Virus record (IMG/VR): IMGVR_UViG_3300035670_000861
Span: 1 to 32,189 of that record
From: a virus
DNA length: 32,189 nucleotides
Reading direction: 5' to 3' (one strand)
Shown here piece after piece: positions 4,698 to 13,940 of the stretch (positions are counted from its first letter, which is position 1; each line of letters begins with the position of its first letter). The translations under genes and the position numbers were made by a program. Under the pieces are notes generated by a model. That model was given only the letters and a program-made list of their open reading frames with translations, had not been told where the DNA came from and did no database searches.

Positions 4698-5318
4698 TTA
4701 ATAACAATCACTGCAAGGTGGATTGGACCTTTCAATTTCACTATACGAATTTAATGTTCTACGAACCATTCTTTCACTATAACCATATCTAGTTGCGTGG
4801 TTAAGATATATTGGACTATTATATTTGTCTGACTTGTCTGGTATCATACCATCTATGGTACTATAATTGAGATAATCAGGGAACTTGTTCTGACCTAAAC
4901 CAGTAATCAAGTAATCTTGAAGTCTCATCTTATAGAAATCTGAACGTTGTTTCTGTACACCTCTCAAGTATTGCATTGTTCCCAAGTCAACACCCGTTGC
5001 TGATTCCATATTACCTTCAACAATACCTCTGTTCATTGTTCTGTAATGAAGGTGAGGTATCATCTCAAAGTATGCAGTTTGAATTAGATATGGTGCAATG
5101 TAATCATTCACCAATGTCAATTCATCCGCATTAAATGTATTACCTGTAGAAGATACTTGGTCAAGTAAATGTTGATAGAACTTTGTTCCCAACAATGTTT
5201 GTAAATGTATATCTTGAGCAATACCAATCTCAGCACGAATTGTATCTATATCTACATTCTTGTTGATATTGGTGAAAGCTTTGATTTTATTTTCTGATAT
5301 TAATAGTACGTTAGCCAT
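4698..5318 (-). CDS. Head-tail connector / adaptor protein
   Basis: This 206-residue, mostly helical protein follows the portal gene with a one-base gap. Its first half resembles the head-tail adaptor family of Bacteroidota phages (DUF6712-like): IRAEIGIAQDIHLQTLLGTK, then KFYQHLLDQV, then LTLVNDYIAPYLIQTAYFEM, a pattern of an N-terminal helix that recognises a site next to the portal, a short loop and a long helix. The C-terminal half ends with the cysteine pair CSDC. Adaptors of this kind dock under the portal ring and join it to the tail. The position directly behind the portal supports this. Family assignment is by motif memory, so the exact adaptor type is uncertain. Confidence 0.65.
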   Translation of the reverse strand: MANVLLISENKIKAFTNINKNVDIDTIRAEIGIAQDIHLQTLLGTKFYQHLLDQVSSTGNTFNADELTLVNDYIAPYLIQTAYFEMIPHLHYRTMNRGIVEGNMESATGVDLGTMQYLRGVQKQRSDFYKMRLQDYLITGLGQNKFPDYLNYSTIDGMIPDKSDKYNSPIYLNHATRYGYSERMVRRTLNSYSEIERSNPPCSDCY

Positions 5319-5319
5319 A

Positions 5320-6492
5320 TTATATTACTTGTGTTGGTTGAACTGGTTTATCTTCTACTATTGGTTCTTCAACAACATCACCCACTTCGTAGATTGAAAG
5401 TGGTTTAATTTCGAACGTGGTTGGTTTCTCATATTTCATTGATACCAACTTATCGAATGTAGATAACAATTCCTTTTGATATGGTTGTATAACCATCTTA
5501 CGGAAGTACTCAGAATGGTCCACAATTTCGTTTCTTGTTCCCAATTTACCTGATGTTGATATTCCATATAACTCACCTGAAGACACTCTGTGTGCGGATA
5601 AAATCGACCTTAGAATGTCATCATATATTGCTTGATAATATCCATCATTACCACTTGTTTGTATTTGTGTAATTTCAGGTGATAATTCTTTTGATTCATT
5701 GAAAGCAATGATTGGTCTACCAGCATTATTAACAGATGAGAATTGAGATTCCAAACCTCTTGTAATCAATCTCTGTTCTTCTTCGCCAGGTACACCATTG
5801 TTCATATTAATCCATAGAGTTGGATTCATACCATTCTTTAAGTTGTTTGCGTGAAATTCTTTGATGTTAACATCAATCTCAATTGCTGCAAGACCACCTG
5901 AATAATCAGGATGTGGATAGTATGAATTGTTTGGACTATATGATTTGTAATAATATATTTGTGATGCATCACCTTCACTTTGATTGAAGTTATCATACTC
6001 TTTCACAGGGAATTTTTTGATATTAGTCCAATCAGCTGAATAGTAATACTTCTTTATTTCATCTGACTCAGGGTCAATCTTACCACATCTAACTCTACTA
6101 AAATCCAAATGATAAATCTCAGCAATAGTTTGTCTATCTCTACTCCAAATTATATTAAGAGAATATCCCCCAAAGAGGACAAGATCCAATGCACACTTCC
6201 TGAATACATCCATTACATTCTCCTTTGGATTGATTAGGTTTACCGATGCCATTGGGTTGTTTAAAGATACAATTCCGTCTCCGCATATTTGTTCACGTTT
6301 ACTTGTTATTACTGCTTTATGTATAGCACAATTATTATATCTTGAGATTAGATATTGTGGCATTTGATTGTTATCACCATAACTAACCCAAGGTTGTCTG
6401 TTGAATGTTTCTGAGAATATTGGAAGCAATGGTTCTTGTCTGAATTGTAAATGACTTACCGAATACTTCTTTTTTTCTTGATTGTTATCCAT
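5320..6492 (-). CDS. Portal protein
   Basis: This 390-residue protein has the features of a siphovirus portal (HK97/SPP1-like). It has an N-terminal SYGDNNQMPQYLISRYNNCA segment and a helix KAVITSKREQICGDGI. A beta-rich clip region follows (FGGYSLNIIWSRDRQTIAEI, then HLDFSRVRCGKID). The C-terminal stem/crown helices contain GRPIIAFNESKELSPEI, then SAHRVSSGELYGIST and KLGTRNEIVDHSEYFRKMVI. The portal forms the 12-subunit ring through which DNA is packaged and to which terminase and neck bind. It is close to the end of the late operon, far from the terminase genes, which is unusual. The acidic, proline-rich tail (EEPIVEDKPVQPTQ) is probably flexible. Confidence 0.85.
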   Translation of the reverse strand: MDNNQEKKKYSVSHLQFRQEPLLPIFSETFNRQPWVSYGDNNQMPQYLISRYNNCAIHKAVITSKREQICGDGIVSLNNPMASVNLINPKENVMDVFRKCALDLVLFGGYSLNIIWSRDRQTIAEIYHLDFSRVRCGKIDPESDEIKKYYYSADWTNIKKFPVKEYDNFNQSEGDASQIYYYKSYSPNNSYYPHPDYSGGLAAIEIDVNIKEFHANNLKNGMNPTLWINMNNGVPGEEEQRLITRGLESQFSSVNNAGRPIIAFNESKELSPEITQIQTSGNDGYYQAIYDDILRSILSAHRVSSGELYGISTSGKLGTRNEIVDHSEYFRKMVIQPYQKELLSTFDKLVSMKYEKPTTFEIKPLSIYEVGDVVEEPIVEDKPVQPTQVI

Positions 6493-6493
6493 A

Positions 6494-6859
6494 TTAACTT
6501 ATATATATGTAGTTGTCGTTATCTTCATTTGTTGAGATATACTCAGTAAATGAGTTATTTTCGGAAGTACCAACCAATTCAACAATACCTGTGAATACTA
6601 AATTGGAACCATTACCTTTAATTGTTAGTTCATATTGACCTTCGTAATTCAAATCATCATTTGTAAGATTTAATACAATCTCACAATATCTGTCATTTTC
6701 ACCATACTCAGAATTATTGGAAGTATCAATGGTATATGTCTTTGACTCTTGTGATAATATATGCACAAAAGTTAAATCATATGATGCAAACTCTGTTCTT
6801 GAATTGTTATTAATGTTTAATACCAATTCATTTATTTCTCCTTTATTTAGAATAATCAT
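6494..6859 (-). CDS. Beta-sandwich-like virion-associated protein (121 aa)
   Basis: The sequence alternates hydrophobic strands and short turns (ELVLNINNNS, YDLTFVHILS, SKTYTID, RYCEIVLNLT, GQYELTIKGNGSNLVFTGIV), which suggests a small Ig-like or jelly-roll beta sandwich. Similar small beta proteins are often found next to the portal in Bacteroidota phages, but I cannot name a function; decoration, adaptor and fibre-base roles are possible. It ends one base before the portal gene. Upstream lies a terminator for the preceding gene and a weak TATATTTA -7-like element at 6877-6884 with no matching -33, so this gene and the portal may have a separate, weak promoter. Confidence 0.55.
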   Translation of the reverse strand: MIILNKGEINELVLNINNNSRTEFASYDLTFVHILSQESKTYTIDTSNNSEYGENDRYCEIVLNLTNDDLNYEGQYELTIKGNGSNLVFTGIVELVGTSENNSFTEYISTNEDNDNYIYIS

Positions 6860-6908
6860 AATAAGTGTTCTATTACTAAATATAATTTTTTAAAAATTGA
6901 ATGCATAT

Positions 6909-6941
6909 ATAAAAAAAGAACCCCCAATTGGTTGGGGGTTC
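6909..6941 (-). terminator. Terminator after the probable tail-tube gene
   Basis: Arms GAACCCCCAA and TTGGGGGTTC (6918-6927 and 6932-6941) form a perfect 10-bp stem with a TTGG loop. On the minus strand it is followed by TTTTTTTAT. It lies 43 bp past the stop of the gene at 6984-7535 and before the portal cluster, so it should limit read-through from the most abundant virion genes into the less needed portal genes. Confidence 0.85.
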
Positions 6942-6983
6942 GTGACTTTTATATAGGACATTACAACCACAACAGTTGTAAGA

Positions 6984-7535
6984 TTAACCTACGAATGTAG
7001 CATCTGAGAATACTGTAGCGAGAACGCCATCAATTACTCTTGCAGGTACTGGTTCTTGACCTAAGAATGTCATCTCAAATCCGTTTCTGTCACCGAGTGC
7101 AAGACCTGATGTTGCAGCTCCTGCTGATAAGTACATACCACGAACCTGACCCAACATATACTGAGTATCGTTTTGATCGATTGCAATGATTTGCAAGTTA
7201 TCCTTCTGTGATAAGTTTTGGAGAATCAATCTCTTATCTGCATCATACTTGTATAATACAGCCAATAACTCTTGATCGAAATAGATAGTTCCATTCTCGA
7301 AAGACTTTTGGATATTTTGTGTTAAAGATGAAGTTCCTCTCTTAAGTTCAAATCCGTAGAATATGGTACCAGCAGCTGCGGTTGCACCTGTGATACTATC
7401 ATCAACAGCATATGTGAAACCAGTTACACCACCGATAGTTGTACCTGTACCACCAGCGATATAAATCTTCTTTATACCACCAATACTATCTGAACATTGA
7501 TTGAGACTAACACCTTCTGAAATGTAGCAACTCAT
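6984..7535 (-). CDS. Probable major tail tube protein (or other major structural protein)
   Basis: This 183-residue protein follows the capsid gene. The N-terminal part is rich in Gly/Thr (YIAGGTGTTIGGVTGFTYAV). It continues with alternating strands and one helix: FELKRGTSSLTQNIQKSFEN, then TIYFDQELLAVLYK, then LQIIAIDQNDTQYMLGQV, and ends with ATSGLALGDRNGFEMTFLGQ. The order of strand, central helix, strands and a C-terminal FEMTFLG strand fits tail-tube and related beta-sandwich rings. Its own strong terminator and separation from both neighbours suggest high, separately tuned expression, as expected for a tube or capsid protein. A head decoration protein is the main alternative. Confidence 0.55.
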   Translation of the reverse strand: MSCYISEGVSLNQCSDSIGGIKKIYIAGGTGTTIGGVTGFTYAVDDSITGATAAAGTIFYGFELKRGTSSLTQNIQKSFENGTIYFDQELLAVLYKYDADKRLILQNLSQKDNLQIIAIDQNDTQYMLGQVRGMYLSAGAATSGLALGDRNGFEMTFLGQEPVPARVIDGVLATVFSDATFVG

Positions 7536-7570
7536 ATTTTATATATTAATTGTTTTTTTGTTTATTTTAA

Positions 7571-7593
7571 AATTGAGGGGACTTTCACCCCTC
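7571..7593 (-). terminator. Hairpin between capsid and tube genes, weak terminator or processing site
   Basis: GAGGGG (7575-7580) and CCCCTC (7588-7593) form a 6-bp stem with a 7-nt loop. On the minus strand it is followed by AATTTTAAAATAAAC, so the U-run is short. It may be a partial terminator or a 3'-stabilising stem for the capsid mRNA. Confidence 0.5.
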
Positions 7594-7614
7594 TGTTTTT
7601 AATATCTTTAATGA

Positions 7615-8589
7615 TTAGCTAAGACCATTTGTTGCGAAGTATGCGGTAGAACCGAACTTAGCAATCTGAGCTCCATAGTTGTAGTTAGCTCTGATTCTTA
7701 CTTCATCATTGTCACGAGACCACCAAATGTCAAGTCTTTCGTGGTCGCTGAGCAAATCAAATCCGCATATATGGTATTCAGCAGGACCGATAGTAACTTG
7801 GTTAGAACCATTCAAACCTAAGGTTGGAACAACTTTAACGTTGGTGTTTGGATGAAGAGCTTCGTAAGAAGCAGGTCCACCGATTGCGTTAGCACCACCA
7901 ATGTAGTTAGCGAAGAAGTTAGCTCTTGTTAATGCTTGTACATACAAACGGAAGTTTGCATAAGACATAAACACAATTAAGTCTTCTCTTGCTTGTGCGT
8001 TGTCATCAAGTGCGTTAATCAACTTGTCAACTTCTGTGATTGGGTTACCAGATACACCATAAGCTGCAGATGCAGAGAAAGCAACACCAGCACTTACACC
8101 GATTCCTGTTTCACCAGATGCAATCAAAAGTTTGAAACCATCGAAACAATCACCGCTGTTTGTATCAGCTTGCCACAATTTCTGCTCAATTCTCTGTTGG
8201 ATTTGCTTAATTTTCAAGTCAGCAATTACATTCTCGAAAGGAACAACTTCTTCAGTTTGACCTGGAGCAAGTAACATTGACTGATAAGTAGGATACAAAT
8301 CGTTAGGACATAATGATTCGTTCACTCTTTCAGCACAAGTTGTGATGTTTCTTTGAGTGTAGGTAGTTGTACCTGATGCGTTCCATCCACAAGCACCAGC
8401 TTGGAAAGAAGGAGATGAATCTAAAAGGTTCAAAGCTTGTGTACCTTTGATACCGAGACGTACATTAACGTACTTTGGAGTCTGTGCTCCTACTAATGCT
8501 TTAGCAAGTAATTCACCACCAACTTGGTCTGTGAAACCAGTAATGGAACTCACTACGTAACTAAAATCTTCTTTTGAGTATTTTTTCAT
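7615..8589 (-). CDS. Major capsid protein (HK97-fold type)
   Basis: This 324-residue protein is placed directly behind the protease and scaffold-like genes, as expected for the capsid shell protein. It has an N-terminal helix (KEDFSYVVSSITGFTDQVGG), a region with aromatic and Cys/Asn turns (GACGWNASGTTTYTQR), a long spine-like helix (ENVIADLKIKQIQQRIEQKL) and a glycine-rich loop. The C-terminal part resembles an A-domain (DLIVFMSYANFRLYVQALTR ... VKVVPTLGLNGSNQVTIGP), ending with DNDEVRIRANYNYGAQIAKF. The composition, length and late part (strand plus 'CGFDLLSDHERLDIWWSRD') match capsid proteins of Bacteroidota siphophages. It is the best candidate for the main shell protein; no other gene here fits. 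Confidence 0.8.
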   Translation of the reverse strand: MKKYSKEDFSYVVSSITGFTDQVGGELLAKALVGAQTPKYVNVRLGIKGTQALNLLDSSPSFQAGACGWNASGTTTYTQRNITTCAERVNESLCPNDLYPTYQSMLLAPGQTEEVVPFENVIADLKIKQIQQRIEQKLWQADTNSGDCFDGFKLLIASGETGIGVSAGVAFSASAAYGVSGNPITEVDKLINALDDNAQAREDLIVFMSYANFRLYVQALTRANFFANYIGGANAIGGPASYEALHPNTNVKVVPTLGLNGSNQVTIGPAEYHICGFDLLSDHERLDIWWSRDNDEVRIRANYNYGAQIAKFGSTAYFATNGLS

Positions 8590-8609
8590 TTTAAATCTCT
8601 TTTTTTATT

Positions 8610-9338
8610 TTATTTATTATTTCTTAAACTCATTATGTTTGCAATTTTTGCATCAACAGAGTTTAAATTTTCTTGATTATTGAATTCAGTTTTACCATCA
8701 GATATTTTCTTACCTGCTGGTTCTGATTTGAATGCTTTGAATTGAGAATTCATTGCTTCCATTTTCTCTTCCATATTCTTCATTTTCTCAGATACTTTTT
8801 TCATCATATCTTCAAGTAAAGAATATAGTTCTTTCATACCACCCATATCAGATTCTACTTTAATCTCAACTTCAGGTTTTTCTTCTTCCATCTTAGGTTC
8901 AGACACAGATACAATAAGTCCCTCTTTGGTTTCTACTTTCATTCCACCTTCGAGTTCGTGTACTCCATCTGGTGCTACGATTTCACCTTCTTCGGTTACT
9001 ACCATAACTTTTGCACCTTCAACTACTGAATCACCTTCAACTTTGATTTGTGTACCATCGATGAGTTTTGCATCAACGAATACTTCTTTGATAGCTTCGA
9101 TTTTTCCTTCAACAACATCCACGTTGAAATTATCAACACGATATGTTCCGTCTTCCAAAGTAACTTGTTCAAACGCATCATTGATTTTTACAATTGATTT
9201 ACCAACTTCGAGTTTCTCCGCTTGTAATATTGTATTGTCAGCAAGTTTGAATGACATAAGTTCAACTTCTTCAGATAAAAAACCAAATTGCTTCATCAAA
9301 GACTTAATCTCTTGAATTGCTTTTTTTGGATTTGACAT
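8610..9338 (-). CDS. Scaffold-like capsid assembly protein with duplicated beta module and coiled coil
   Basis: This acidic, lysine-rich 242-residue protein lies between protease and capsid genes, the normal place for a scaffold. Residues about 30-145 consist of two related beta modules; each has a DGT turn (LEDGTYRVDNF and LIDGTQIKVEGD) and an EG-type turn, and the second ends VAPDGVHELEGGMKVETKEG. Residues about 160-215 are a strongly charged helix (EDMMKKVSEKMKNMEEKMEA), a coiled coil typical of scaffolds. The C-terminal 25 residues are polar and may bind the shell. Related proteins of Bacteroidota phages have the same DGT/APDG repeats. It could instead be a fibrous decoration protein, but gene order favours scaffold. 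Confidence 0.65.
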   Translation of the reverse strand: MSNPKKAIQEIKSLMKQFGFLSEEVELMSFKLADNTILQAEKLEVGKSIVKINDAFEQVTLEDGTYRVDNFNVDVVEGKIEAIKEVFVDAKLIDGTQIKVEGDSVVEGAKVMVVTEEGEIVAPDGVHELEGGMKVETKEGLIVSVSEPKMEEEKPEVEIKVESDMGGMKELYSLLEDMMKKVSEKMKNMEEKMEAMNSQFKAFKSEPAGKKISDGKTEFNNQENLNSVDAKIANIMSLRNNK

Positions 9339-9403
9339 AATCTAAATTTATTTTATTTTTATTCTTATATTATTAAATATGTAATTTTATATATATTACC
9401 AGA

Positions 9404-11335
9404 TTAATCTTCTATCTGTTTTAATAATCTCTCTAATTGTTTCAAAAATGCTTCCTCTCTAGCAAATTGTGCAATCTCCTCGAAGTATCCTGATACGGAA
9501 AATCCTTTCAGTTTACCTTCTTTGACCATCTTCCAAACCTCATCATTTTTGATTTTCATAGATACGAACCAAGTACCTACTGGTAAATCCTCATATCCAT
9601 ATTTGTTGGATTTATCCTCCATATCTTCCTTAATCCAAGATTCAATTACATAGACATCTTCCACCGCTTTACCATCGTGGTTCTTATCGTTGTTATCTAT
9701 GTACTTGTTTTTCATATATTTCTCAGCAATCATCTTGATGGTTTCCTCTGTGAAATAAACATAATATGGATTACCCTTTTTATCCTTACGGAATATTTTG
9801 AGGTTGGGAATCATCGCAGGACCTGTCACTATTCTCTTTTCCTCATCGGTTGTTGCAAAGTATTGTTTGGACATTGCACCCGCTTTAACCTGATTGATTT
9901 TTCTCTCAGCCCATCTCAAAGCTTCCTCACCACCCCAAGAATCATACATCAACTTACCACAACCATCGTTATAACTCTTTGATGTTATCAAATCAACCTT
10001 ATGTCTTGATAGATAAGAATACATACGATAAATCGTATCCATACTGATGGGTCTACCTTGAGCAAGTTGGTTAGCTCTTATTTTTCCCACATTTGTGCCA
10101 CAAGAACCCCAACCATTTTCTTCAACCCAAGCAATTACCTTCTTTGCGTTTTCTTTTACCGCCTGAGGATAATCAGAATAGGAAACAAAATCAGATTTGG
10201 TTTTACCTGTTGGTATTTGGTCCACATAAGGTGGTAGGTTATTAACATAACCCAAATCTACTTCATCAAGATAACTAGCTATTTTCATAATATGACCATC
10301 CATAAATGAAAGGTCGTGTTCCATCCCCACTCTATTGTCAACCTCATACATAATATCCTTTATGTCATCAACTGATAAAAGAGCTTCTTCGTATTGATGT
10401 TGTGTTGCTTCTTCTGATTTTATAACTTCGAGTTCAATCTCAAAAACATTATCTGCTGCTCTTGCTGCACTTCTAATCATTCCTATGGTATCCTCATCTA
10501 CTTCCATAGATACAAGGTGTCTGAACAACTCTTGTGCTGAAGGACATAATGCAAAGTATTTTGTATGGTAACCAAATACATTTACATTTTGGTCATCTAT
10601 CTCCATTTGTTCTTTTGATAATCCCAAATTCTTGATTGTTGACCTCTTTGCTGTTCCTTTCTGTACCGCTTCAATAACTTTATCCGTTACTGTTAATGGT
10701 TGTTCGTATCCTATTACAGATAAATCAGGAACCATATCTGATGGGAATCCATCAAGTCCTGTTGCTTTACCCTTATTAACTGATGCTTTATTGATAATCT
10801 TAGCATCTTTCTTATACTTAATTTTAGCCCAATTGTGACGACAATTATATCCACCTCTCCAAACCATTGCTGATTCACCAAAATCGTTCTGAGTTGCATC
10901 CATATCTTCAACTCTCCACACATAGTTCTTTGCAATCAAATCTTTACAGAATGACCTTGTGGTTGGAATTACTGCCGCTTGACCTGTAATTCTTGGGGAT
11001 AATATATATTTGTATCTAATTAATAAATCACTTTCATTCCAATCAGAGTCATCATTTGGATTTGTTGATACAAAATCCTCTTTTCCATCGAATTCGATGG
11101 AATATACACTATAACCTTCCTTAATCAAATCTTCCTCAGGTTGACCTTTATCCATCAACATATTGAGATATTTCTCATCCTCACCATCGGGTATATGAAA
11201 TTCTTGTGGTTTCTGTTTATTAAATGCAATCCATTCAACTTCTATTGCAGGATCTTCTACTAAAGAGATGCTATCAATACCTGATATTTCATCATCTTCT
11301 TCTATTCTTAATTCGTATATTTTGTCCTTGTTCAT
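9404..11335 (-). CDS. Prohead protease (XkdF / Peptidase S78-2 type) fused to minor-head-like sequence
   Basis: This large 643-residue protein joins several parts. Residues 1-40 (ISGIDSISLVEDPAIEVEW) look like the first strand of an XkdF-type protease. About 100-175 contain RSFCKDLIAKNYVWRVEDMD ... VWRGGYNCRHNWAKIKYK, like the C-terminus of phage minor head proteins (SPP1 gp7/Mu F family). About 390-455 hold a helical domain (AVKENAKKVIAWVEENGWGS onward), known as a module in other prohead proteases. The C-terminal ~140 residues contain the protease: VTGPAMIPNLKIFRKD, His553 in DKNHDGKA, LPVGTWF and Ser613 in KGFSVSG. The protease would cleave scaffold and capsid during head maturation. The fusion gives one protein the minor-head and protease roles that are usually separate. 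Confidence 0.75.
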   Translation of the reverse strand: MNKDKIYELRIEEDDEISGIDSISLVEDPAIEVEWIAFNKQKPQEFHIPDGEDEKYLNMLMDKGQPEEDLIKEGYSVYSIEFDGKEDFVSTNPNDDSDWNESDLLIRYKYILSPRITGQAAVIPTTRSFCKDLIAKNYVWRVEDMDATQNDFGESAMVWRGGYNCRHNWAKIKYKKDAKIINKASVNKGKATGLDGFPSDMVPDLSVIGYEQPLTVTDKVIEAVQKGTAKRSTIKNLGLSKEQMEIDDQNVNVFGYHTKYFALCPSAQELFRHLVSMEVDEDTIGMIRSAARAADNVFEIELEVIKSEEATQHQYEEALLSVDDIKDIMYEVDNRVGMEHDLSFMDGHIMKIASYLDEVDLGYVNNLPPYVDQIPTGKTKSDFVSYSDYPQAVKENAKKVIAWVEENGWGSCGTNVGKIRANQLAQGRPISMDTIYRMYSYLSRHKVDLITSKSYNDGCGKLMYDSWGGEEALRWAERKINQVKAGAMSKQYFATTDEEKRIVTGPAMIPNLKIFRKDKKGNPYYVYFTEETIKMIAEKYMKNKYIDNNDKNHDGKAVEDVYVIESWIKEDMEDKSNKYGYEDLPVGTWFVSMKIKNDEVWKMVKEGKLKGFSVSGYFEEIAQFAREEAFLKQLERLLKQIED

Positions 11336-11364
11336 ACTATAAAATATAAAATTTCAATTATTGG

Positions 11365-13938
11365 TTATAAAGTGGATAAATCCTTTAACCTTGCTTGTTT
11401 CTGTTGAGTTGATGTCATCTCATTCTCAACCACATAAGTCTTAACAATTAATGGTTGTTGTTCCTGTGATGGATTGGATACCAATGGCATATCAGGTCTT
11501 GCTGTGGATAAGTTTGAATTGAATGAAACTCCACCACCCATTTGATTCATCATTGATAATAATGGTGCGAACATCGTTACAGCACCTCTTGTCATTATCG
11601 CTTCACCTCTTTCTGCTTCGATTATGGTTCCACCTTGAGAGTGTCTCTTTCCACCGATAAGACCACCTTCTGCGTATCCTTGTCTTAATCCTTCTCTTTT
11701 TCCACCTGTATCACCAGCAGCATTTTCGTCAATTTGTTTTATTCTACCAATACCTTGTGCGGTAATTGTTGCAATTGCTAACGCTGCAGATATCAGATTT
11801 TTTGTCGTGTAAGCTGCAGCTATTGGTACACCTGCGGGACCAAGTGGTGCTACTGAAGCTGTAAACGCAACATTCGCTCTTTGGGTATCCACTACAACAC
11901 GTGCAATGGAAATCAAAGCATCCGCAATTGCTGCTTGTTTTTGTCCTTTGATACTCTTTCCTGCAACCGCAGTTAATAAAGCTGCAACATTCTCACCAAC
12001 TTGTATTGTTGCATCTGCGTTTTGTCTTCTAGCGTCTAATAATAAATTATCAAGTTGAATTTGTCTATTAGCATATGTTTGATTATTTTGTAATCTTGCT
12101 TCATTAATTTGATTAATTCTATTATTATATTCTTCTTCATCAATTAATAAATTTTTAAAACTTTCTTCAGTTTCAACTTCAAATTTATTTATTGCTTTTG
12201 TGTTATTTTGAAATACTAAGAAAAATAAATCCTCTAAAGATTCAACTTCATATCCATATTTTTTAAATATTACACCAAAATCATTAACATAATTTTCTAA
12301 TTGTACTTTTGCATCACCAAAATAACCACCTAAAGTATCGGTAAGATTTATTATATTAGATTGTGTTTTTGTTGTTCTATCTATTAAATTATCGGATATA
12401 GAATTTACTATTGAAATAAGTTCTTGAGATTCTTTGCTAAAGATATCCAATCTTTTCTTCTCACCCTCTTGAGTTATCTTTGTTAAATCATTATCAAGTT
12501 TTTGTTGTAAACCTAATCTTATTGCTATTTGTTGAATTGTTTTCTTCTTTTTGAATTCTTCATTTTTCTCTAAATCTTCAATTTCTCTTTTAAATTGTAA
12601 TTTTCTTTCTTCTATTTGTTTTTGAGTCTCATCTTTAATTAATGCAACACCTAAATCTTGTATTTTTCTATTAAAATCTTCTCTCGCTTTTGCATCTTCC
12701 TCATCAAACTTTTTATTTGTTTGTTGTGTTTTAATTCTGAAATTCTTATCAATTTCAGCTAAAAGTTGATTTCTTTTCTCTCTTGATATACTCAATAACC
12801 TAATAGCGTCTTCTTCATTCTTTTTGGTTATTTCTAATTGTGCTAATGCTCTCTGTCTCTCATCTTCAATTAATAATAAACCATTCTCTTGTATGAGTGC
12901 TCTTAATTTATCATTTGCCGCTTTATTATCTTGTAGAACTTTATCTTGGTAAGCTTTTTGTTCTTGTAATCTTTTATCGTTTGCGGCTTTAGTTTCAGCA
13001 TTTATTGCAGTTTCATTATCTGATACTGCAATTCTATATTTTGAAAGATAATCTTTTGTTGCTGATTCCTTTTTATCTAAATCTTCTTGTAATGCTTTTT
13101 GTTCCTCTACAGTTGCATTTTTTACTTTTGCATTATATCTTTTTCTTGCATCAATTTCTGCATCATATGCATCACTATAATCTTTATAAGCATTTTTAAT
13201 TTGTTGTTTTCTTATGTCGGATTCTGATTTACCTTGAGCTTTCATCTCAGCAATCATTTCCGCATTTCTTCTATCTTGTGCTCTTTTGTTTAAATCTAAT
13301 AAAGTATTTTGACTTTCAATCTCTTTATTAGTTTCTTCTATTGCTTTTTTCGCCGCTTCTTCACCAGTTGCCATTTCATACAAAGCACTTGCTGCAAGAC
13401 CTAATAAAACAATCAATGCACCAATACCTGTTGCAATTATTGCCGCAGACAATGCTCTAGCACCCGCTGCTGCCGCTTGCTCTCCTACACCTACTTTAAC
13501 AAATGAAGCTGCCAATGCATTATTCAAACTCGTATAAAGTTTGGTTAAACCTGTCGCTTTACCTATGTTAGAAATAATATCACCAAAATCATCAGCAACA
13601 TCTAATATTGAATTTTTTATATCTTTGAATGAGAACGAAGTAAATACTTTTAATTGGTCTACAACACCTGAAATTGAAGAACCTATTCCACCAATTGGGC
13701 CAGGAAGTGTAGATAATACACTAAAGAAGTCTCTCGACTTTGTAGTGGTTTTTGCAATACCATCCTCAACATCACCAATCTTTTTTCTAAGAATCTCAAA
13801 TTCAGCTTGACTTAAATTAGGATTCTGTAATTCTTTCTTTAAGATTCTTAATTGTTGTGTAAGTGATAATGTATCTTCACCAGCAATTCTTAAATCTTTA
13901 CTATCAACATCAAATTCTATTTGAATTTTCTTAGCCAT
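11365..13938 (-). CDS. Tail tape measure protein
   Basis: At 857 residues this is the expected tape measure. It has a short N-terminal beta/helix region and a hydrophobic membrane-like helix at about 163-188 (ALSAAIIATGIGALIVLLGL). A very long, charged, Lys/Glu/Gln-rich coiled coil follows at about 190-620 (repeated QKAYQDKVLQDNKAANDK-like segments), then an alanine-rich hydrophobic region near 660-740 and a glycine-rich linker (GYAEGGLIGGKRHSQGG). Tape measures fix tail length at about 1.5 angstrom per residue, which would predict a tail near 130 nm, so a long flexible siphovirus tail. It is preceded by a 59-residue ORF and followed by head genes rather than by the distal tail genes, which lie upstream. 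Confidence 0.85.
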   Translation of the reverse strand: MAKKIQIEFDVDSKDLRIAGEDTLSLTQQLRILKKELQNPNLSQAEFEILRKKIGDVEDGIAKTTTKSRDFFSVLSTLPGPIGGIGSSISGVVDQLKVFTSFSFKDIKNSILDVADDFGDIISNIGKATGLTKLYTSLNNALAASFVKVGVGEQAAAAGARALSAAIIATGIGALIVLLGLAASALYEMATGEEAAKKAIEETNKEIESQNTLLDLNKRAQDRRNAEMIAEMKAQGKSESDIRKQQIKNAYKDYSDAYDAEIDARKRYNAKVKNATVEEQKALQEDLDKKESATKDYLSKYRIAVSDNETAINAETKAANDKRLQEQKAYQDKVLQDNKAANDKLRALIQENGLLLIEDERQRALAQLEITKKNEEDAIRLLSISREKRNQLLAEIDKNFRIKTQQTNKKFDEEDAKAREDFNRKIQDLGVALIKDETQKQIEERKLQFKREIEDLEKNEEFKKKKTIQQIAIRLGLQQKLDNDLTKITQEGEKKRLDIFSKESQELISIVNSISDNLIDRTTKTQSNIINLTDTLGGYFGDAKVQLENYVNDFGVIFKKYGYEVESLEDLFFLVFQNNTKAINKFEVETEESFKNLLIDEEEYNNRINQINEARLQNNQTYANRQIQLDNLLLDARRQNADATIQVGENVAALLTAVAGKSIKGQKQAAIADALISIARVVVDTQRANVAFTASVAPLGPAGVPIAAAYTTKNLISAALAIATITAQGIGRIKQIDENAAGDTGGKREGLRQGYAEGGLIGGKRHSQGGTIIEAERGEAIMTRGAVTMFAPLLSMMNQMGGGVSFNSNLSTARPDMPLVSNPSQEQQPLIVKTYVVENEMTSTQQKQARLKDLSTL

Positions 13939-13940
13939 TT

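Noticed and set aside
9339-9403. Possible promoter (TAAATTTA at 9343-9350) before the scaffold gene
   Set aside because: No -33 TTTG at the right distance, and the start point would fall on the start codon; the match is expected by chance in such AT-rich DNA.
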